Shown in pieces: positions 26,759 to 36,123 of a DNA stretch of 64,000 nt (its first letter is position 1; the number at the start of each line of letters is the position of its first letter). The notes beneath the pieces are model-generated. The model saw nothing but the letters and a program-made list of their open reading frames with translations. It did no database searches and had not been told where the DNA came from. The translations under genes and the position numbers were made by a program. This DNA comes from Coriobacteriaceae bacterium (lineage in GTDB: Bacteria > Actinomycetota > Coriobacteriia > Coriobacteriales > Coriobacteriaceae), in the NCBI GenBank assembly GCA_902364645.1, contig CABJEP010000002.1:5998-69997 (forward strand), read 5' to 3'.

Positions 26759-27361
26759 TCAGCCGTCTACGTCAGCATCCACGTCGGCTGGAATTCCATT
26801 GAAATCAAATGGTCCGCGCGTGCGGTCGTATGCAGCCATGATAACGTCAATAGCGTTTACGGCCCCAATTGCTTGGCACAGGTCGACACGCTGCTCTAGG
26901 AAATCATTAAATCTGGCGCGAAGCTGCTTGGCTGTTGCGTGAATGAAAAAGTCGGGATCTTGTTTTTCGAGTTCGGCCAAGAAGATGGTGTCCAGCCTTG
27001 CGCATATGGCTTCAATGCGGCGGGATTCCTGGCGGAAGGCGTGGCTTGCCACTTTCGAATTCTTCGTTAGTAAATAATCGAGGTAATCGCTGAGCGATTG
27101 TTTGAATTCGGGCAATAGCTTGTCGTACCGAGATTGAATTGCTCCAGGTGCGATCGCGGGGTCTGGTTCAGTACGTCCAACAATGATGTCTATGGATACG
27201 TCAAATACATCTGCAAGACGCCATGCAGCAGCAAGTGGAATTTTATCAGGCCGACTTTCATATCGTGCGTACGTAGTAAATGGAATGCTCAGGGCCTTGG
27301 CGAAGCTTTTCGCAGACTTGTATCCAGCCTCTTTTCTCAGCTCCTGTAGATTGTCTTTCAT
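26759..27361 (-). CDS. XRE-family transcriptional regulator
   Basis: Residues 1-65 form an XRE helix-turn-helix: LRKEAGYKSAKSFAKALSIPFTTYARYE followed by PLAAAWRLADVFDVSIDIIVGR. The C-terminal 130 residues are helical and of unknown function. It is divergent from the restriction-modification operon that begins 530 bases away, and an inverted repeat lies just upstream of its start, so it likely controls its own expression and perhaps that operon, as controller proteins do. The gene is AT-richer than the core genome. Confidence 0.82.
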   Translation of the reverse strand: MKDNLQELRKEAGYKSAKSFAKALSIPFTTYARYESRPDKIPLAAAWRLADVFDVSIDIIVGRTEPDPAIAPGAIQSRYDKLLPEFKQSLSDYLDYLLTKNSKVASHAFRQESRRIEAICARLDTIFLAELEKQDPDFFIHATAKQLRARFNDFLEQRVDLCQAIGAVNAIDVIMAAYDRTRGPFDFNGIPADVDADVDG

Positions 27362-27426
27362 AGTCGTCGGCTTTCTCTGACTGTGTCTACGGAATAATGC
27401 GCATTGATATAAATCGATGATAATGC

Positions 27427-27465
27427 ATCAAACATATATTTCATAATCTGATATATATGTTTGAT
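27427..27465. promoter_or_regulatory. Perfect 13-bp inverted repeat, probable operator
   Basis: ATCAAACATATAT (27427-27439) is repeated as its reverse complement at 27453-27465, 13 bases apart. It lies 65 bases before the start of the XRE regulator, in a very AT-rich stretch. Confidence 0.65.
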
Positions 27466-27890
27466 AATAATTATTAAATTATGAGATAATACCAAATAAA
27501 GATAATTAATTTATATTGAATTTTACATTATGGAACTATTCGAGCTCCCTGTTCAATAAGAGGTCTTGAGCAAAGACAATGCGACCATCGAGGAGGGGCT
27601 TAGATTATCAATATCAACGATTGGCGTTTATTGCTGGAAGAGCAAGCGGTTTGGGCGGAAGGGCTCGACTTGAATGGGGCATAAGCGATGTTCACTATAC
27701 TTTTTCTGCTTAGTTGCGTAACTGATTTATGCGCCAGTTTCTGGTGTTAATATTTAGCTTTTGCCAATTACCAGAGGTGCGACTGGAGGGTCATATGGTT
27801 AAATCCATAACTGAAAACCGCTGCTGGGACTATTCGGTTTGTAGTAATAAACGATGCTCATCCCTTGTCTATTATTGGGGGCTTTAGCTC
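27466..27890. other. AT-rich leader before the restriction-modification operon
   Basis: This stretch contains no credible gene. It is far more AT-rich than the rest of the window and has several promoter-like A/T boxes. Near 27570-27650 an open stretch translates to fragments such as ATIEEGLRLSIST without a start; it may be a gene relic. The operon start at 27891 is GTG with GGGGG nine bases upstream. Confidence 0.5.
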
Positions 27891-29513
27891 GTGAAATACG
27901 GTTCTGTATACACAACGAATTCTCTGGCTGACTTTGTTGTTTCGCTGCTAAAGGTCGAGCGCGCTTCTGCCCGCACGCCGTCTTTTGGCGTTTGCTTGGA
28001 CCCGGCATGCGGGGGCTCTTCTTTACTTAATGCCGTTGCACGCGGTGATGTTCGGCATTCGTTACTTTATGGCGTTGACGTTGACCCTGAGGCCATAGAG
28101 ATTTCACGCACTTATTCCGAAATAATAGGCTCGGAAATAATTTATAAAGATTTTCTGCGTCCATCTGCAAAGACGGATCCGAAAGCGTATTGGCTGGAGC
28201 GTTTGGCTCGTGTCGACACAATTATTGCTAACCCACCTTGGAGCTCCGACCGTATTTACGATCGTGATGAGTTGCTGCTGCGTGGCTATAAAAATGTTGA
28301 TGGACAGTATGATTGCTACGCCCTCTTCGTAGAGCTTTCCATGGCCATATTACATGCGAATGGGTTTGCTGCCTTTATTCTCCCCGATTCATTATTTTCG
28401 GCAACAGCTTATGGTTTACGTCGATTTATTGCTACGAAATATGAGATAAAAGTAATCGCGCGTCTTGGAGAAAAACTTTTCGAGGGGGTTCATCGTGCGA
28501 CAACGGTTGTCGTTGTCCGCAAGTGTATACCAAGTGATGCCAGTTTAACAAAGTGCTTCCGGCTTACGACATCGGATAGAAAGGCCGTTTTAGGTGGAGA
28601 CAAGACGCTCGAGACAGTTTTTGAAGAACAATATCGCGTTAAACGCCAGATGGATTTTCTAAGAAATGAAGACTGCCTATTTGATATAGATGTGGCAAGT
28701 GAAGATCATGCGGTTATTGAGAGAATTAGGTCTCATGGAGGCAAATGGTCTTTTGACGTTTCTTTCCATCGAGGTGTAGAAATCTCAAAGCGCGGAACCG
28801 TCTTTTACTGTCCGAAATGTGGTGGAGCAAACACCGCGGCGTTATTTTCGGGCCTTGCTCTTAAGCGTTGTAAATGCTGCGGGCGCGAGGTTGAAGTGTC
28901 GAGCTCGGAACTTGAATCCGTCATGCAGTTCAGGCCCGCCGATGGTTTTGTTCCTATATTTGTTGGTGAATCTGTTGGACGATATTCGTTGTCATGCCAA
29001 CGGTATTTGAAACTTGGAGTTGAGGGCATTAATTACAAGGACCTTGATGATTATAAGCCCATGAAGATTCTTGTTAGAAAGACTGGGTTAGGAATTAAAA
29101 GCGTTGTTGACGATAGCGGCAGGATGGTAAATCAAGCTGTCTACTTCTTTACCGCAGGCGAAGGGTTGAGAGAGGACGCATTGTACTTTTACAATGCGCT
29201 GCTTAACTCGAGGGTTATTTTTTATTACTACATGAAGCTGTATGGTGAGAATGAGTGGAAATCACACCCCTACTTAACAAAACGGATTCTTCAGGAACTA
29301 CCGATCATCAGATTTGACAACAAAAGTGAACTTCATCATCAAATTGCTGACGGCGCTCGGAAACTGAATCTTCATTACACGGCGGCAATCGATGCGGAAC
29401 TTGAGTTGCTTGTTACGCTAGCATACGGCCTTGATAGAAAAGAGGTCGAGCGTATCAAGCACGAGATGGCGGAGCTGCCCGATTTGGGCGCACTGAGGGA
29501 AATGAAACAATAG
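27891..29513 (+). CDS. N6-adenine DNA methyltransferase with zinc ribbon (modification subunit 1)
   Basis: The 540-residue protein has a class I methyltransferase domain: motif I CLDPACGGSSLLNA near residue 34 and catalytic motif IV IIANPPWSSD near 111, followed by the GFAAFILPDSLF block typical of Eco57I/BseRI-type N6-adenine enzymes. A zinc ribbon (CPKCGG...CKCCGR) near 305-330 divides it from a target-recognition region (330-500). It methylates adenine to protect host DNA. Start is GTG. It is followed 2 bases later by a second methyltransferase gene, so the two probably modify opposite strands of an asymmetric site. Confidence 0.88.
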   Translation: MKYGSVYTTNSLADFVVSLLKVERASARTPSFGVCLDPACGGSSLLNAVARGDVRHSLLYGVDVDPEAIEISRTYSEIIGSEIIYKDFLRPSAKTDPKAYWLERLARVDTIIANPPWSSDRIYDRDELLLRGYKNVDGQYDCYALFVELSMAILHANGFAAFILPDSLFSATAYGLRRFIATKYEIKVIARLGEKLFEGVHRATTVVVVRKCIPSDASLTKCFRLTTSDRKAVLGGDKTLETVFEEQYRVKRQMDFLRNEDCLFDIDVASEDHAVIERIRSHGGKWSFDVSFHRGVEISKRGTVFYCPKCGGANTAALFSGLALKRCKCCGREVEVSSSELESVMQFRPADGFVPIFVGESVGRYSLSCQRYLKLGVEGINYKDLDDYKPMKILVRKTGLGIKSVVDDSGRMVNQAVYFFTAGEGLREDALYFYNALLNSRVIFYYYMKLYGENEWKSHPYLTKRILQELPIIRFDNKSELHHQIADGARKLNLHYTAAIDAELELLVTLAYGLDRKEVERIKHEMAELPDLGALREMKQ

Positions 29514-29515
29514 GC

Positions 29516-30559
29516 ATGTATCGCTACATTGGCAATAAGACAAAGCTGTTAGAGCAGATAACATCATTGGCTTCAAATTATCTAAGCCCCGGAGGAACTG
29601 TTGCCGACTTAATGGCCGGGACTGGGTCCGTAGCTGCTGAGTTTCGTCGACTTGGCTACCGCGTCATCGCTTCTGACATTATGACGTACAGCAAGTGGCA
29701 TCTTTATGTGCAGCTGCTCATGAATCGTACGCCTTCTTTCGAGGGGCTGAGCGATTTATCGGTTGAACCTGAGTGCCATTACGTGCAAGTGCTAAATTAT
29801 TTAAATGAACTTGAACCGGTCGAAGGCTACTTCTTCCGCGAGTTTTCTCCTTCAGGGCTTCCTGCAAATGGATGTCCAAGTAGGAAGTACTTTACATCGG
29901 ATAACGCTGCAAAAATCGATGCAATTAGACTTAAGATAAACGAATGGCGCGATGAGGGTAGGATTTGCCAAATGGAGGAGGCGCTTTTGCGTCACACTCT
30001 GATTATGGCAGTCAACGAAGTGGCAAATATATCTGGAACCTATGGCTATTTCCTGGCAAATTTTACCGCAAGTGCGAAAAATGCCATCCATCTAGCTCCG
30101 GTATCCATTAATACTGGAAGAATTGATAATGTGGTTCTTCAGGGCAGGGCAGAAGACCTTGCTGCTGGGGTTACTGCAGACCTTTGCTATCTGGACCCTC
30201 CTTATATCAAACGCCAATATGCAGCGAATTATCATATTCTTGAAACGGTCGCACGTGGTGACGAGCCTGTTGCTGCTGGCAAGAGTGGGTTACGTCCTTG
30301 GCGCGATCAGTACTCTGATCTTTGTACAAAAACTAAATCAAAAGATTCCTTCGCTAAGATTATCGAGGATATCCATTGCCCTGTTTGTTTGATTAGCTAT
30401 AGCGAAGATGGACTCTTTCCTGTCGAGGATCTTTGCGACGTATTTTCTGCTTACGGAAAAATTGAGGTTAAAGAAATTGCATACAAACGTTTTAGGTCAA
30501 ATTGCAGTTCGTTGGCAAATGAAATAAAGGAGTTCATAATAGTGCTGGAAAAATGGTAA
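29516..30559 (+). CDS. D12-class N6-adenine DNA methyltransferase (modification subunit 2)
   Basis: The 347-residue protein begins MYRYIGNKTKLLEQI, the motif X of D12 (Dam-like) enzymes, followed by motif I VADLMAGTGSVAAEFRRLGY near 36-55 and the catalytic DPPY in CYLDPPYIKRQYAANYH near 223-240. It transfers methyl groups to adenine N6. ATG begins 2 bases after the previous stop. The gene order M-M-unknown-McrB-McrC identifies the operon as restriction-modification. The protein lacks the N-terminal extension of some D12 enzymes. Confidence 0.9.
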   Translation: MYRYIGNKTKLLEQITSLASNYLSPGGTVADLMAGTGSVAAEFRRLGYRVIASDIMTYSKWHLYVQLLMNRTPSFEGLSDLSVEPECHYVQVLNYLNELEPVEGYFFREFSPSGLPANGCPSRKYFTSDNAAKIDAIRLKINEWRDEGRICQMEEALLRHTLIMAVNEVANISGTYGYFLANFTASAKNAIHLAPVSINTGRIDNVVLQGRAEDLAAGVTADLCYLDPPYIKRQYAANYHILETVARGDEPVAAGKSGLRPWRDQYSDLCTKTKSKDSFAKIIEDIHCPVCLISYSEDGLFPVEDLCDVFSAYGKIEVKEIAYKRFRSNCSSLANEIKEFIIVLEKW

Positions 30560-30583
30560 GCACCGATTGAACGAGGCGGTCGA

Positions 30584-31228
30584 ATGTTATTTGTGGATGA
30601 GATTATGTACCGTCACCTGACTGCCGCTGACTTTCGCAATATCGAAGGTATTAAAAAGCCTGATGGAGGCGGTGGCCAGACTTATATCGACCTTTCCGGT
30701 ATTGACCCAAATGAGGCCGTGGAGTTTTTCAAATACTGCCAGATTGACGAAGACAACCTGAAGGCAAAGGAGATTGAAGAGGGTACGCCCCCTTACAGAG
30801 TCGACCTTATACAGACGGGCGGCGTCGATTGCGAATATAACATGCAGGTCTATAAGCGAAGACCTAAAAACTATACGATTCGCGACCAGTTCAATAATCG
30901 TTTCCCGGGGTGGTCTGTACGAGCCGGTTTTCCTACTATAGTCGGAGAGGGAAAACCATTTTGTGCTGGTGGTTCATATGATAATGACGAAACCGACCCA
31001 TACGTCCAGCCCATCATTGCACATCTGACGATTTATATTGTTAGAACCATTAACCGGTTATATTTTGCTGACTACCTCTCTGATGCTGAAATCCCAAAAG
31101 CCTGGCCTCTTGGTTTTGGTCTCGAAAAGCTCTTAAAAGCAAGCGAAAATGAAAAAGCAGCCGGAATTATCAAGCCCCGTGGGCTCATAGAATTTGTCAA
31201 TCGCCGAGAAAGCGTGAGTGCCAAATGA
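30584..31228 (+). CDS. Unknown subunit of the restriction-modification operon
   Basis: The 214-residue protein has no motif I can name. It is mixed alpha/beta, with GGGGQTYIDLSGIDPNEA near residue 25, a lysine/arginine-rich centre (QVYKRRPKNYTIRDQFNNRF) and a C-terminal helix. Its stop overlaps the McrB-like start (ATGA), so it is co-translated with it. In BsuMI-type systems a third small restriction gene precedes the McrB- and McrC-like genes, and in LlaJI the McrB-like subunit has a fused N-terminal DNA-binding domain. By analogy, this protein is probably the sequence-recognition part of the restriction complex. Confidence 0.65.
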   Translation: MLFVDEIMYRHLTAADFRNIEGIKKPDGGGGQTYIDLSGIDPNEAVEFFKYCQIDEDNLKAKEIEEGTPPYRVDLIQTGGVDCEYNMQVYKRRPKNYTIRDQFNNRFPGWSVRAGFPTIVGEGKPFCAGGSYDNDETDPYVQPIIAHLTIYIVRTINRLYFADYLSDAEIPKAWPLGFGLEKLLKASENEKAAGIIKPRGLIEFVNRRESVSAK

Positions 31229-32115
31229 CGTTTAGGAGTACCGACGCTACAAGATATAACAAAAGCGATTTTCTTGAAGAAGTCTATATGGACGAAGCGT
31301 CTTACGATGCAATCGTCTCGTTGCTTAAGAGAAAAAAGAATATCATTCTCCAGGGTGCGCCGGGTACGGGGAAAACCTTTGCTGCTACACGATTGGCATA
31401 TTCGCTCATGGGCGCTACCGATAATACGTGTATAGAGAAGGTTCAATTTCATCAAGGATCTTCTTATGAGGATTATATAGTCGGTTTTAAACCTACGGCT
31501 GATGGGCTTTTCGCTGCTCAGGAGGGTTTGTTTACCAAGTTTTTTCGTCGAGCGTCAGATAGAAGCCATCGGTTTGAAAATTATTACCTCATAATCGACG
31601 AAATTAATAGAGCAAATCTTTCAAAAGTATTTGGAGAACTGCTCATGTTAATTGAAGCTGACCATCGTGGTGAGTCATTGGTGGTTCCGGGATTGCCAGA
31701 ACCGTTAACGGTTCCGAAGAATCTATTTATAATTGGCATGATGAATACCGCCGATCGCGGTCTCGCGCTGGTTGATTATGCGCTTCGAAGGAGATTCGCG
31801 TTTTACTCTATGAGTCCGGCGCTCAATCAGCGCTCATTTATAGACTATATTGATTCATTGGGTAACGATAGACTAACCTCGCTCGTCGATGCTGTTCGTC
31901 GATTAAATGATGTCATTTCGCATGACTCTTCGCTTGGGGAGGGTTTTTGTATCGGGCATAGCTATTTTTGTTTCGATTCTGCCCCTACGGATATTGAGGT
32001 CAAGTCTATCGTTGACTATGAACTGCGGCCTCTTCTTCAAGAGTATTGGTTTGATTCGTCCGATAAGGAAATCTTAGATGAACAGGTTTCTCTTTTGTAT
32101 GAGGCTATAGATTAG
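31225..32115 (+). CDS. McrB-like AAA+ translocase subunit
   Basis: The 296-residue protein is an AAA+ motor of the McrB type, which uses GTP in the founding member. Walker A is LQGAPGTGKTFAATRLAY near residue 42, Walker B IIDEINRANLSKVFGELL near 130, and the McrB signature MMNTADRGLALVDYALRRRF near 172-191. Specificity-domain sequence before the motor is absent. It lies between the 214-residue gene (4-base overlap) and mcrC (1-base gap). Together these form the restriction nuclease, and the motor is expected to drive McrC cutting. Confidence 0.93.
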   Translation: MTFRSTDATRYNKSDFLEEVYMDEASYDAIVSLLKRKKNIILQGAPGTGKTFAATRLAYSLMGATDNTCIEKVQFHQGSSYEDYIVGFKPTADGLFAAQEGLFTKFFRRASDRSHRFENYYLIIDEINRANLSKVFGELLMLIEADHRGESLVVPGLPEPLTVPKNLFIIGMMNTADRGLALVDYALRRRFAFYSMSPALNQRSFIDYIDSLGNDRLTSLVDAVRRLNDVISHDSSLGEGFCIGHSYFCFDSAPTDIEVKSIVDYELRPLLQEYWFDSSDKEILDEQVSLLYEAID

Positions 32116-32116
32116 G

Positions 32117-33253
32117 ATGTCCAATACGGCTGCGAACAACGTCGCAATCCGTAACATTTTATATATGATTGCGTATGCGACTGGTATTTCCGGTAGTGAT
32201 GCGGAAGCGGTGTTCGCGGACACCTTGAAGGCAGTCGGCAAAGAGCCGTTCGATGGACTCGGTGAGCTTTTTGCAATTATCTTGAATGATGCTGTAAAAA
32301 GAGAGTATTTGCGAGGGCTTGAGCGTGTCTATTCGCCTCATGAAGAGCCTCTTGCAGTCCTGAGAGGTCGGCCGCTGATTCAGAAAAGCATCGCTTTAAA
32401 AGCTCGGGGGACAATGCGTTTGCAGTGTCTATATGACAGCTTCACAGCCAATACCTATATGAATCAAATTGTTAAAACTGCAATAATTCAATTAATCCGC
32501 AGCCATGATGTTTCTCCGCGAACGCGAAAGGGACTCAGGGCAAGCGCACTATACCTATCTACTGTCGATTCACTCGAGGCTAATTCGATTGATTGGAGAC
32601 TGGTTAGGTACAACAAACTCAATCAGAGTTATCGATTCTTGATGGCGGTTTGCCGGATGGTTTTGGAGAAGAGCATTCCTGTTCATGATGAAAACGGTAA
32701 TGCGGAATTTTCGTCTATGTTGAGCAGCCAGAGGCTCTCTTCTCTATTTGAGAAGTTTATACGTGAATATTATCGCAGACATTTTCCGCGGTTAATGCCT
32801 GCTGCGCCTATCGTTGACTATGGTATTGGCGTAAGGTCTCAATACCTACCAAGGTTGCGCACGGATGTCGTGCTAACAGGGCCTAGCTATAAACTAGTGA
32901 TAGATGCTAAGTGCTATGGAACAATTCTTGGAACACACTGCGAGAAAAAGATACTGAGTCCTGAACATAGAAATCAGATATTTAGTTATGTTATGCATTG
33001 TGCGCAGCGAAACGCGAGCGTATCCGGAATGCTGCTCTATGCCCAAACGTCTATGGAGGGTCCGCTGGATGAATGCTGGTATGAACTTGGCCACTGGTTC
33101 TACCTTAAAACTCTTGATTTGAATAAACCATTCGAGAATATTGCTGAACAACTCAATGAAATTGGCGACCGTATGATGTCGGGCCTATTTGTGCATTCCA
33201 AAGACGTCTCGGAACGGGAATTGCTTGAAGCCGAAAAGGGGCAGATAGACTAA
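32117..33253 (+). CDS. McrC-like nuclease subunit
   Basis: The 378-residue protein has the McrC layout: an N-terminal McrB-docking region (1-150), then a PD-(D/E)XK nuclease domain. RLRTDVVLTGPSYKLVIDAKCY near 247-268 supplies the catalytic Asp and the DAK motif, preceded by LFEKFIREYYRRHFP and followed by NQIFSYVMHCAQRN. It completes the five-gene operon that starts at 27891. All five genes are notably AT-rich compared with flanking DNA, so the operon was acquired by transfer. ATG immediately follows the mcrB-like stop. Confidence 0.9.
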   Translation: MSNTAANNVAIRNILYMIAYATGISGSDAEAVFADTLKAVGKEPFDGLGELFAIILNDAVKREYLRGLERVYSPHEEPLAVLRGRPLIQKSIALKARGTMRLQCLYDSFTANTYMNQIVKTAIIQLIRSHDVSPRTRKGLRASALYLSTVDSLEANSIDWRLVRYNKLNQSYRFLMAVCRMVLEKSIPVHDENGNAEFSSMLSSQRLSSLFEKFIREYYRRHFPRLMPAAPIVDYGIGVRSQYLPRLRTDVVLTGPSYKLVIDAKCYGTILGTHCEKKILSPEHRNQIFSYVMHCAQRNASVSGMLLYAQTSMEGPLDECWYELGHWFYLKTLDLNKPFENIAEQLNEIGDRMMSGLFVHSKDVSERELLEAEKGQID

Positions 33254-33257
33254 GTAA

Positions 33258-33280
33258 TTTGGGTGTTGATCCGTTTGGAT
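33258..33280. repeat. Short repeat with GATCCGTTTGGAT, copy 1
   Basis: TTTGGGTGTTGATCC then GTTTGGAT directly follows the mcrC stop. An almost identical 24-base sequence with one extra T follows the gene ending at 52767. Both include the small palindrome ATCC-GTTT-GGAT. Confidence 0.65.
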
Positions 33281-33414
33281 ACTGCAGAATACCGTGAAAG
33301 TCGCCGTTGCTGTTGCTCCAGCGTATGAGACCTATGCGCTCATCGGTTCTGTTTTATTACTAGCGGTCTGCCCTTCGGCGCTTCCGCATGCAGCCCTTGC
33401 ACATGTCGACCGGT

Positions 33415-35574
33415 TCAGTTCTGCTTTTCCGGGCCATATCCCTTTGTATACACGGTAAAGCTAAGGTCTTCAATCGTTCCGGTGCTGTAGATGCATGCGT
33501 CGGGCGTGCTCCATGTGTCTTGGACGGTCGGGTCAGTCCAGACATATTCGGGCCCATCGATTCCAAGCAATGGGATGGGCCTCGCCACGTGGTCGGCGTT
33601 ATTTATCTGTACAATGATCTCCAACAACATGTGCAGTTTTACATGCCATGAGCTGTATGGATGCTCACCTGGCCCCTTGTAATCCAGTGTGCACTTTGAG
33701 TGTGGGCTTTCGGCGAGCTGGCTTAAACATTCAAAAAGCGTTGGGTACTCGGCTCCAGGAAACTCGACTTGTACATACCGATTGCCATCGCGGACAAATC
33801 CGTACCACAGCACGGGGTATGGATACTCGAGCCTATCCGGCCGCTTGATTTTCGCTCTACAATTGGGCTGGTTGACGATAGACAGCCACGTCCTATAGAG
33901 TTCATCGGAAATGAGGTCGTTCGCTTGGTATGCTGGGCCAAGACCATCGAGGACAAAGCTGCCGAGGCGCTCAAAATAGTGGGCACAATCCGTTAGGCCC
34001 TTTTCATATGCCGTTTCGGTCTTTCTCTGCATATTGAGCGCGACATCGCGGGGCGATTTGCGACCAAGATGTTTTTTGGCGTTATATCGCGGGTTGCAGT
34101 AGAGCTTGGTTGCCGCGTTATATCGATCGCAGTACTTGCTGTTAGGACCGGTCGGAAAAAAGAGCGAACCGCAGGTTTGGCATGATATCGGCATAATGCC
34201 GCACAGCAGCAGCTCGTGAAGGATGCGGGCATAAAGGCTTGCAAAGGACCATTCCTCTTCGGTGAAGTAGAGCTCTCCTGCCTTTGAAATAACGGCTTGA
34301 AGCCCAACGAGCCTATTGAGGTTTTCCTGGTCGTTAAGCTCTGCATGCGTATGGAAGTCTCCATTTGCGAAGATCTGGTTCTCGCGCATAGCTTCGAGAT
34401 AGTTTTTACGAAACGCCTGCATAAAGGGGGCGCTGTTCATGCGCTTTATTCCATTCAAATGCTCTTCGAGCTTTTGAGCCGTTTCGTTTCCGGGCAAGTG
34501 TTTTTTGGCTGCGTATACAAAAGCTTCGCCAAAGCGGATGATTGCCGGCAGCTGCTCATCGAATAATCGAAATTGTCGCGGGTCGCTTGTTTTGATGGCG
34601 GCTGGGAAAAACTCTTCGTTTTGCGGGAGCAGGCTAGGTGCCTCGGTGTTTTTAAGCAGCGGGGTAAGCTCCAGACATTCCTGATAAAAAACAATGAGAA
34701 GCGCTCGAAAGAGATCGATATTGGTGCAGACGCAAGCTGTTTCTATCTGAGATTTCGCCTTGGGAAAGTTGCGTATAGGATTGTCGCGGTCATACGGCAC
34801 CGGTGCTGTTAGATCGGTCTCGCCGTTGGTAGCGTTAATGCTCATGTCGTTCGACTCGAGCTGCAGATAGGAGCTGAAGAGGGACGCCATTTCTTGCTTG
34901 TTGAGTTGGCCCGATGTTGTAATCACTGCGCGGTACAGGCGGTTGATCTCGTCGCACTCAATAGCGTTGTTGTTCATCCAGCAGCTGTAATAGCGATAGT
35001 CGGGAATCGCCGTGATGTTCATGACACACTGTCTACAGACATTTTCAAGGAGATATCTGGCCATGCCGGAAATCTCTCCGTGTGCATGGCTTGTAATGGC
35101 TTTGTCGAATATCGGAGCAAAGAAATCGAGGTCGCGTTCCTTTTGTTTTTGAAGGTTGATAGCGATTTCAGCTTCGTTCAATTCTGCTTGGGTGGGCCCT
35201 TGGTCGGGATCGTCTGGATCGAGCCAGTCGTCATGGTCTGGCTCGGCTGCGCAGTCCGTCGAGGTGTGTTGCGCAGGGTGAGGAGCAGCAGGGGGCTGGC
35301 GCATGGCGTTCTGCAGGTCGATATAAAAGCGACGGTTTGCTCGTTCACGAAAATGGGACGCAATCTCGTTGAAAAGCGAGCTTAAGTCGACGCGCAATAG
35401 GTCGTTGGCTATGGAGACGAGACTCCATGCGCTTGCATTGCCGGATGTGTTTCCGTCGCCGGCACAATCAATCTCCGGCGTCCTGTTAAGAAGTAGCATA
35501 CGGGGATTGACAGGGGAGCGAAGAAAGCCAGCCTCAAAACCCCAGTTAAATGCTTCTTTTTCGGACTTAAGCAT
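33415..35574 (-). CDS. Large unknown protein with zinc-ribbon-like motif (DUF6076-like)
   Basis: The 719-residue protein is soluble and helical. Its clearest motif is ISCQTCGSLFFPTGPNSKYC near residue 478 (CxxC...CxR), which I associate tentatively with the DUF6076 group; it is a probable zinc ribbon. A Pro/Asp-rich disordered segment (about 110-135) precedes the helical middle. No nuclease motif is seen. Start ATG is preceded by TTTGGAGCATCA. GC is intermediate. It lies alone between the restriction operon and the 35684 gene, divergent from the latter. Function unknown; accessory or defence context only. Confidence 0.7.
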   Translation of the reverse strand: MLKSEKEAFNWGFEAGFLRSPVNPRMLLLNRTPEIDCAGDGNTSGNASAWSLVSIANDLLRVDLSSLFNEIASHFRERANRRFYIDLQNAMRQPPAAPHPAQHTSTDCAAEPDHDDWLDPDDPDQGPTQAELNEAEIAINLQKQKERDLDFFAPIFDKAITSHAHGEISGMARYLLENVCRQCVMNITAIPDYRYYSCWMNNNAIECDEINRLYRAVITTSGQLNKQEMASLFSSYLQLESNDMSINATNGETDLTAPVPYDRDNPIRNFPKAKSQIETACVCTNIDLFRALLIVFYQECLELTPLLKNTEAPSLLPQNEEFFPAAIKTSDPRQFRLFDEQLPAIIRFGEAFVYAAKKHLPGNETAQKLEEHLNGIKRMNSAPFMQAFRKNYLEAMRENQIFANGDFHTHAELNDQENLNRLVGLQAVISKAGELYFTEEEWSFASLYARILHELLLCGIMPISCQTCGSLFFPTGPNSKYCDRYNAATKLYCNPRYNAKKHLGRKSPRDVALNMQRKTETAYEKGLTDCAHYFERLGSFVLDGLGPAYQANDLISDELYRTWLSIVNQPNCRAKIKRPDRLEYPYPVLWYGFVRDGNRYVQVEFPGAEYPTLFECLSQLAESPHSKCTLDYKGPGEHPYSSWHVKLHMLLEIIVQINNADHVARPIPLLGIDGPEYVWTDPTVQDTWSTPDACIYSTGTIEDLSFTVYTKGYGPEKQN

Positions 35575-35683
35575 TGATGCTCCAAACAGCCAAAATTTAA
35601 AACGCGATAAAAGTCATATTACGCGGCTGTTTGCGGCTGTTCAATGGAGTCAAGCGAAAAGGGTTAAAACCAGGGAGGCCGTT

Positions 35684-36010
35684 ATGTCCGATCGCATCAA
35701 ACTCAACGAAGGAAACATTGATGTATGCGAGCGCGAGGTTATCGCTCTTCGCGAGATTATCGCCGCCGCCATGGGTCGCTTGCATCAGATGCGCAGGCAG
35801 TGCGAGCGAGGCTACGCGTCTTCGGAGGATTTCGAGAATGCGTTGGATGTTTACGGAGTGATCCGTGGGCGAGTCGATGAGCTTGACCAGCTTGGTTTCG
35901 AGTTCAGATGGTCGTCAGTTCCCGATGCAGGGATCGATGAGTGCGTCGGGCTCGAATGGATTGAGGACGACAACTCTCCACGAGATCGCGGTTTCGATAT
36001 CGCTTGTTAG
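35684..36010 (+). CDS. Small unknown coiled-coil-like protein
   Basis: The 108-residue protein has a helical middle with heptad-like spacing (CEREVIALREIIAAAMGRL, VIRGRVDELDQLG) and an acidic C-terminal tail ending DRGFDIAC. Family unknown. Start ATG follows AGGGAGGCCGTT. A nearly identical tail, DNSPRERGFDIAC, is encoded by a relic at 37049-37104, so the gene has a partial duplicate. It is divergent from the DUF6076-like gene. Confidence 0.65.
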   Translation: MSDRIKLNEGNIDVCEREVIALREIIAAAMGRLHQMRRQCERGYASSEDFENALDVYGVIRGRVDELDQLGFEFRWSSVPDAGIDECVGLEWIEDDNSPRDRGFDIAC

Positions 36011-36123
36011 TGTGTCCGCACGACTTGGTATCAATGGGGGCGAACAATCTCTAATCGGAGCCGACTAGAGGCTGCATCCTAGTTGCCGGCGATTCCGGTT
36101 TGATTTCTGTTGAAAGGAAAATC

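Noticed and set aside
23375..26760. A prophage remnant
   Set aside because: HNH and XRE genes occur, but there are no capsid, terminase, tail, portal or integrase genes.
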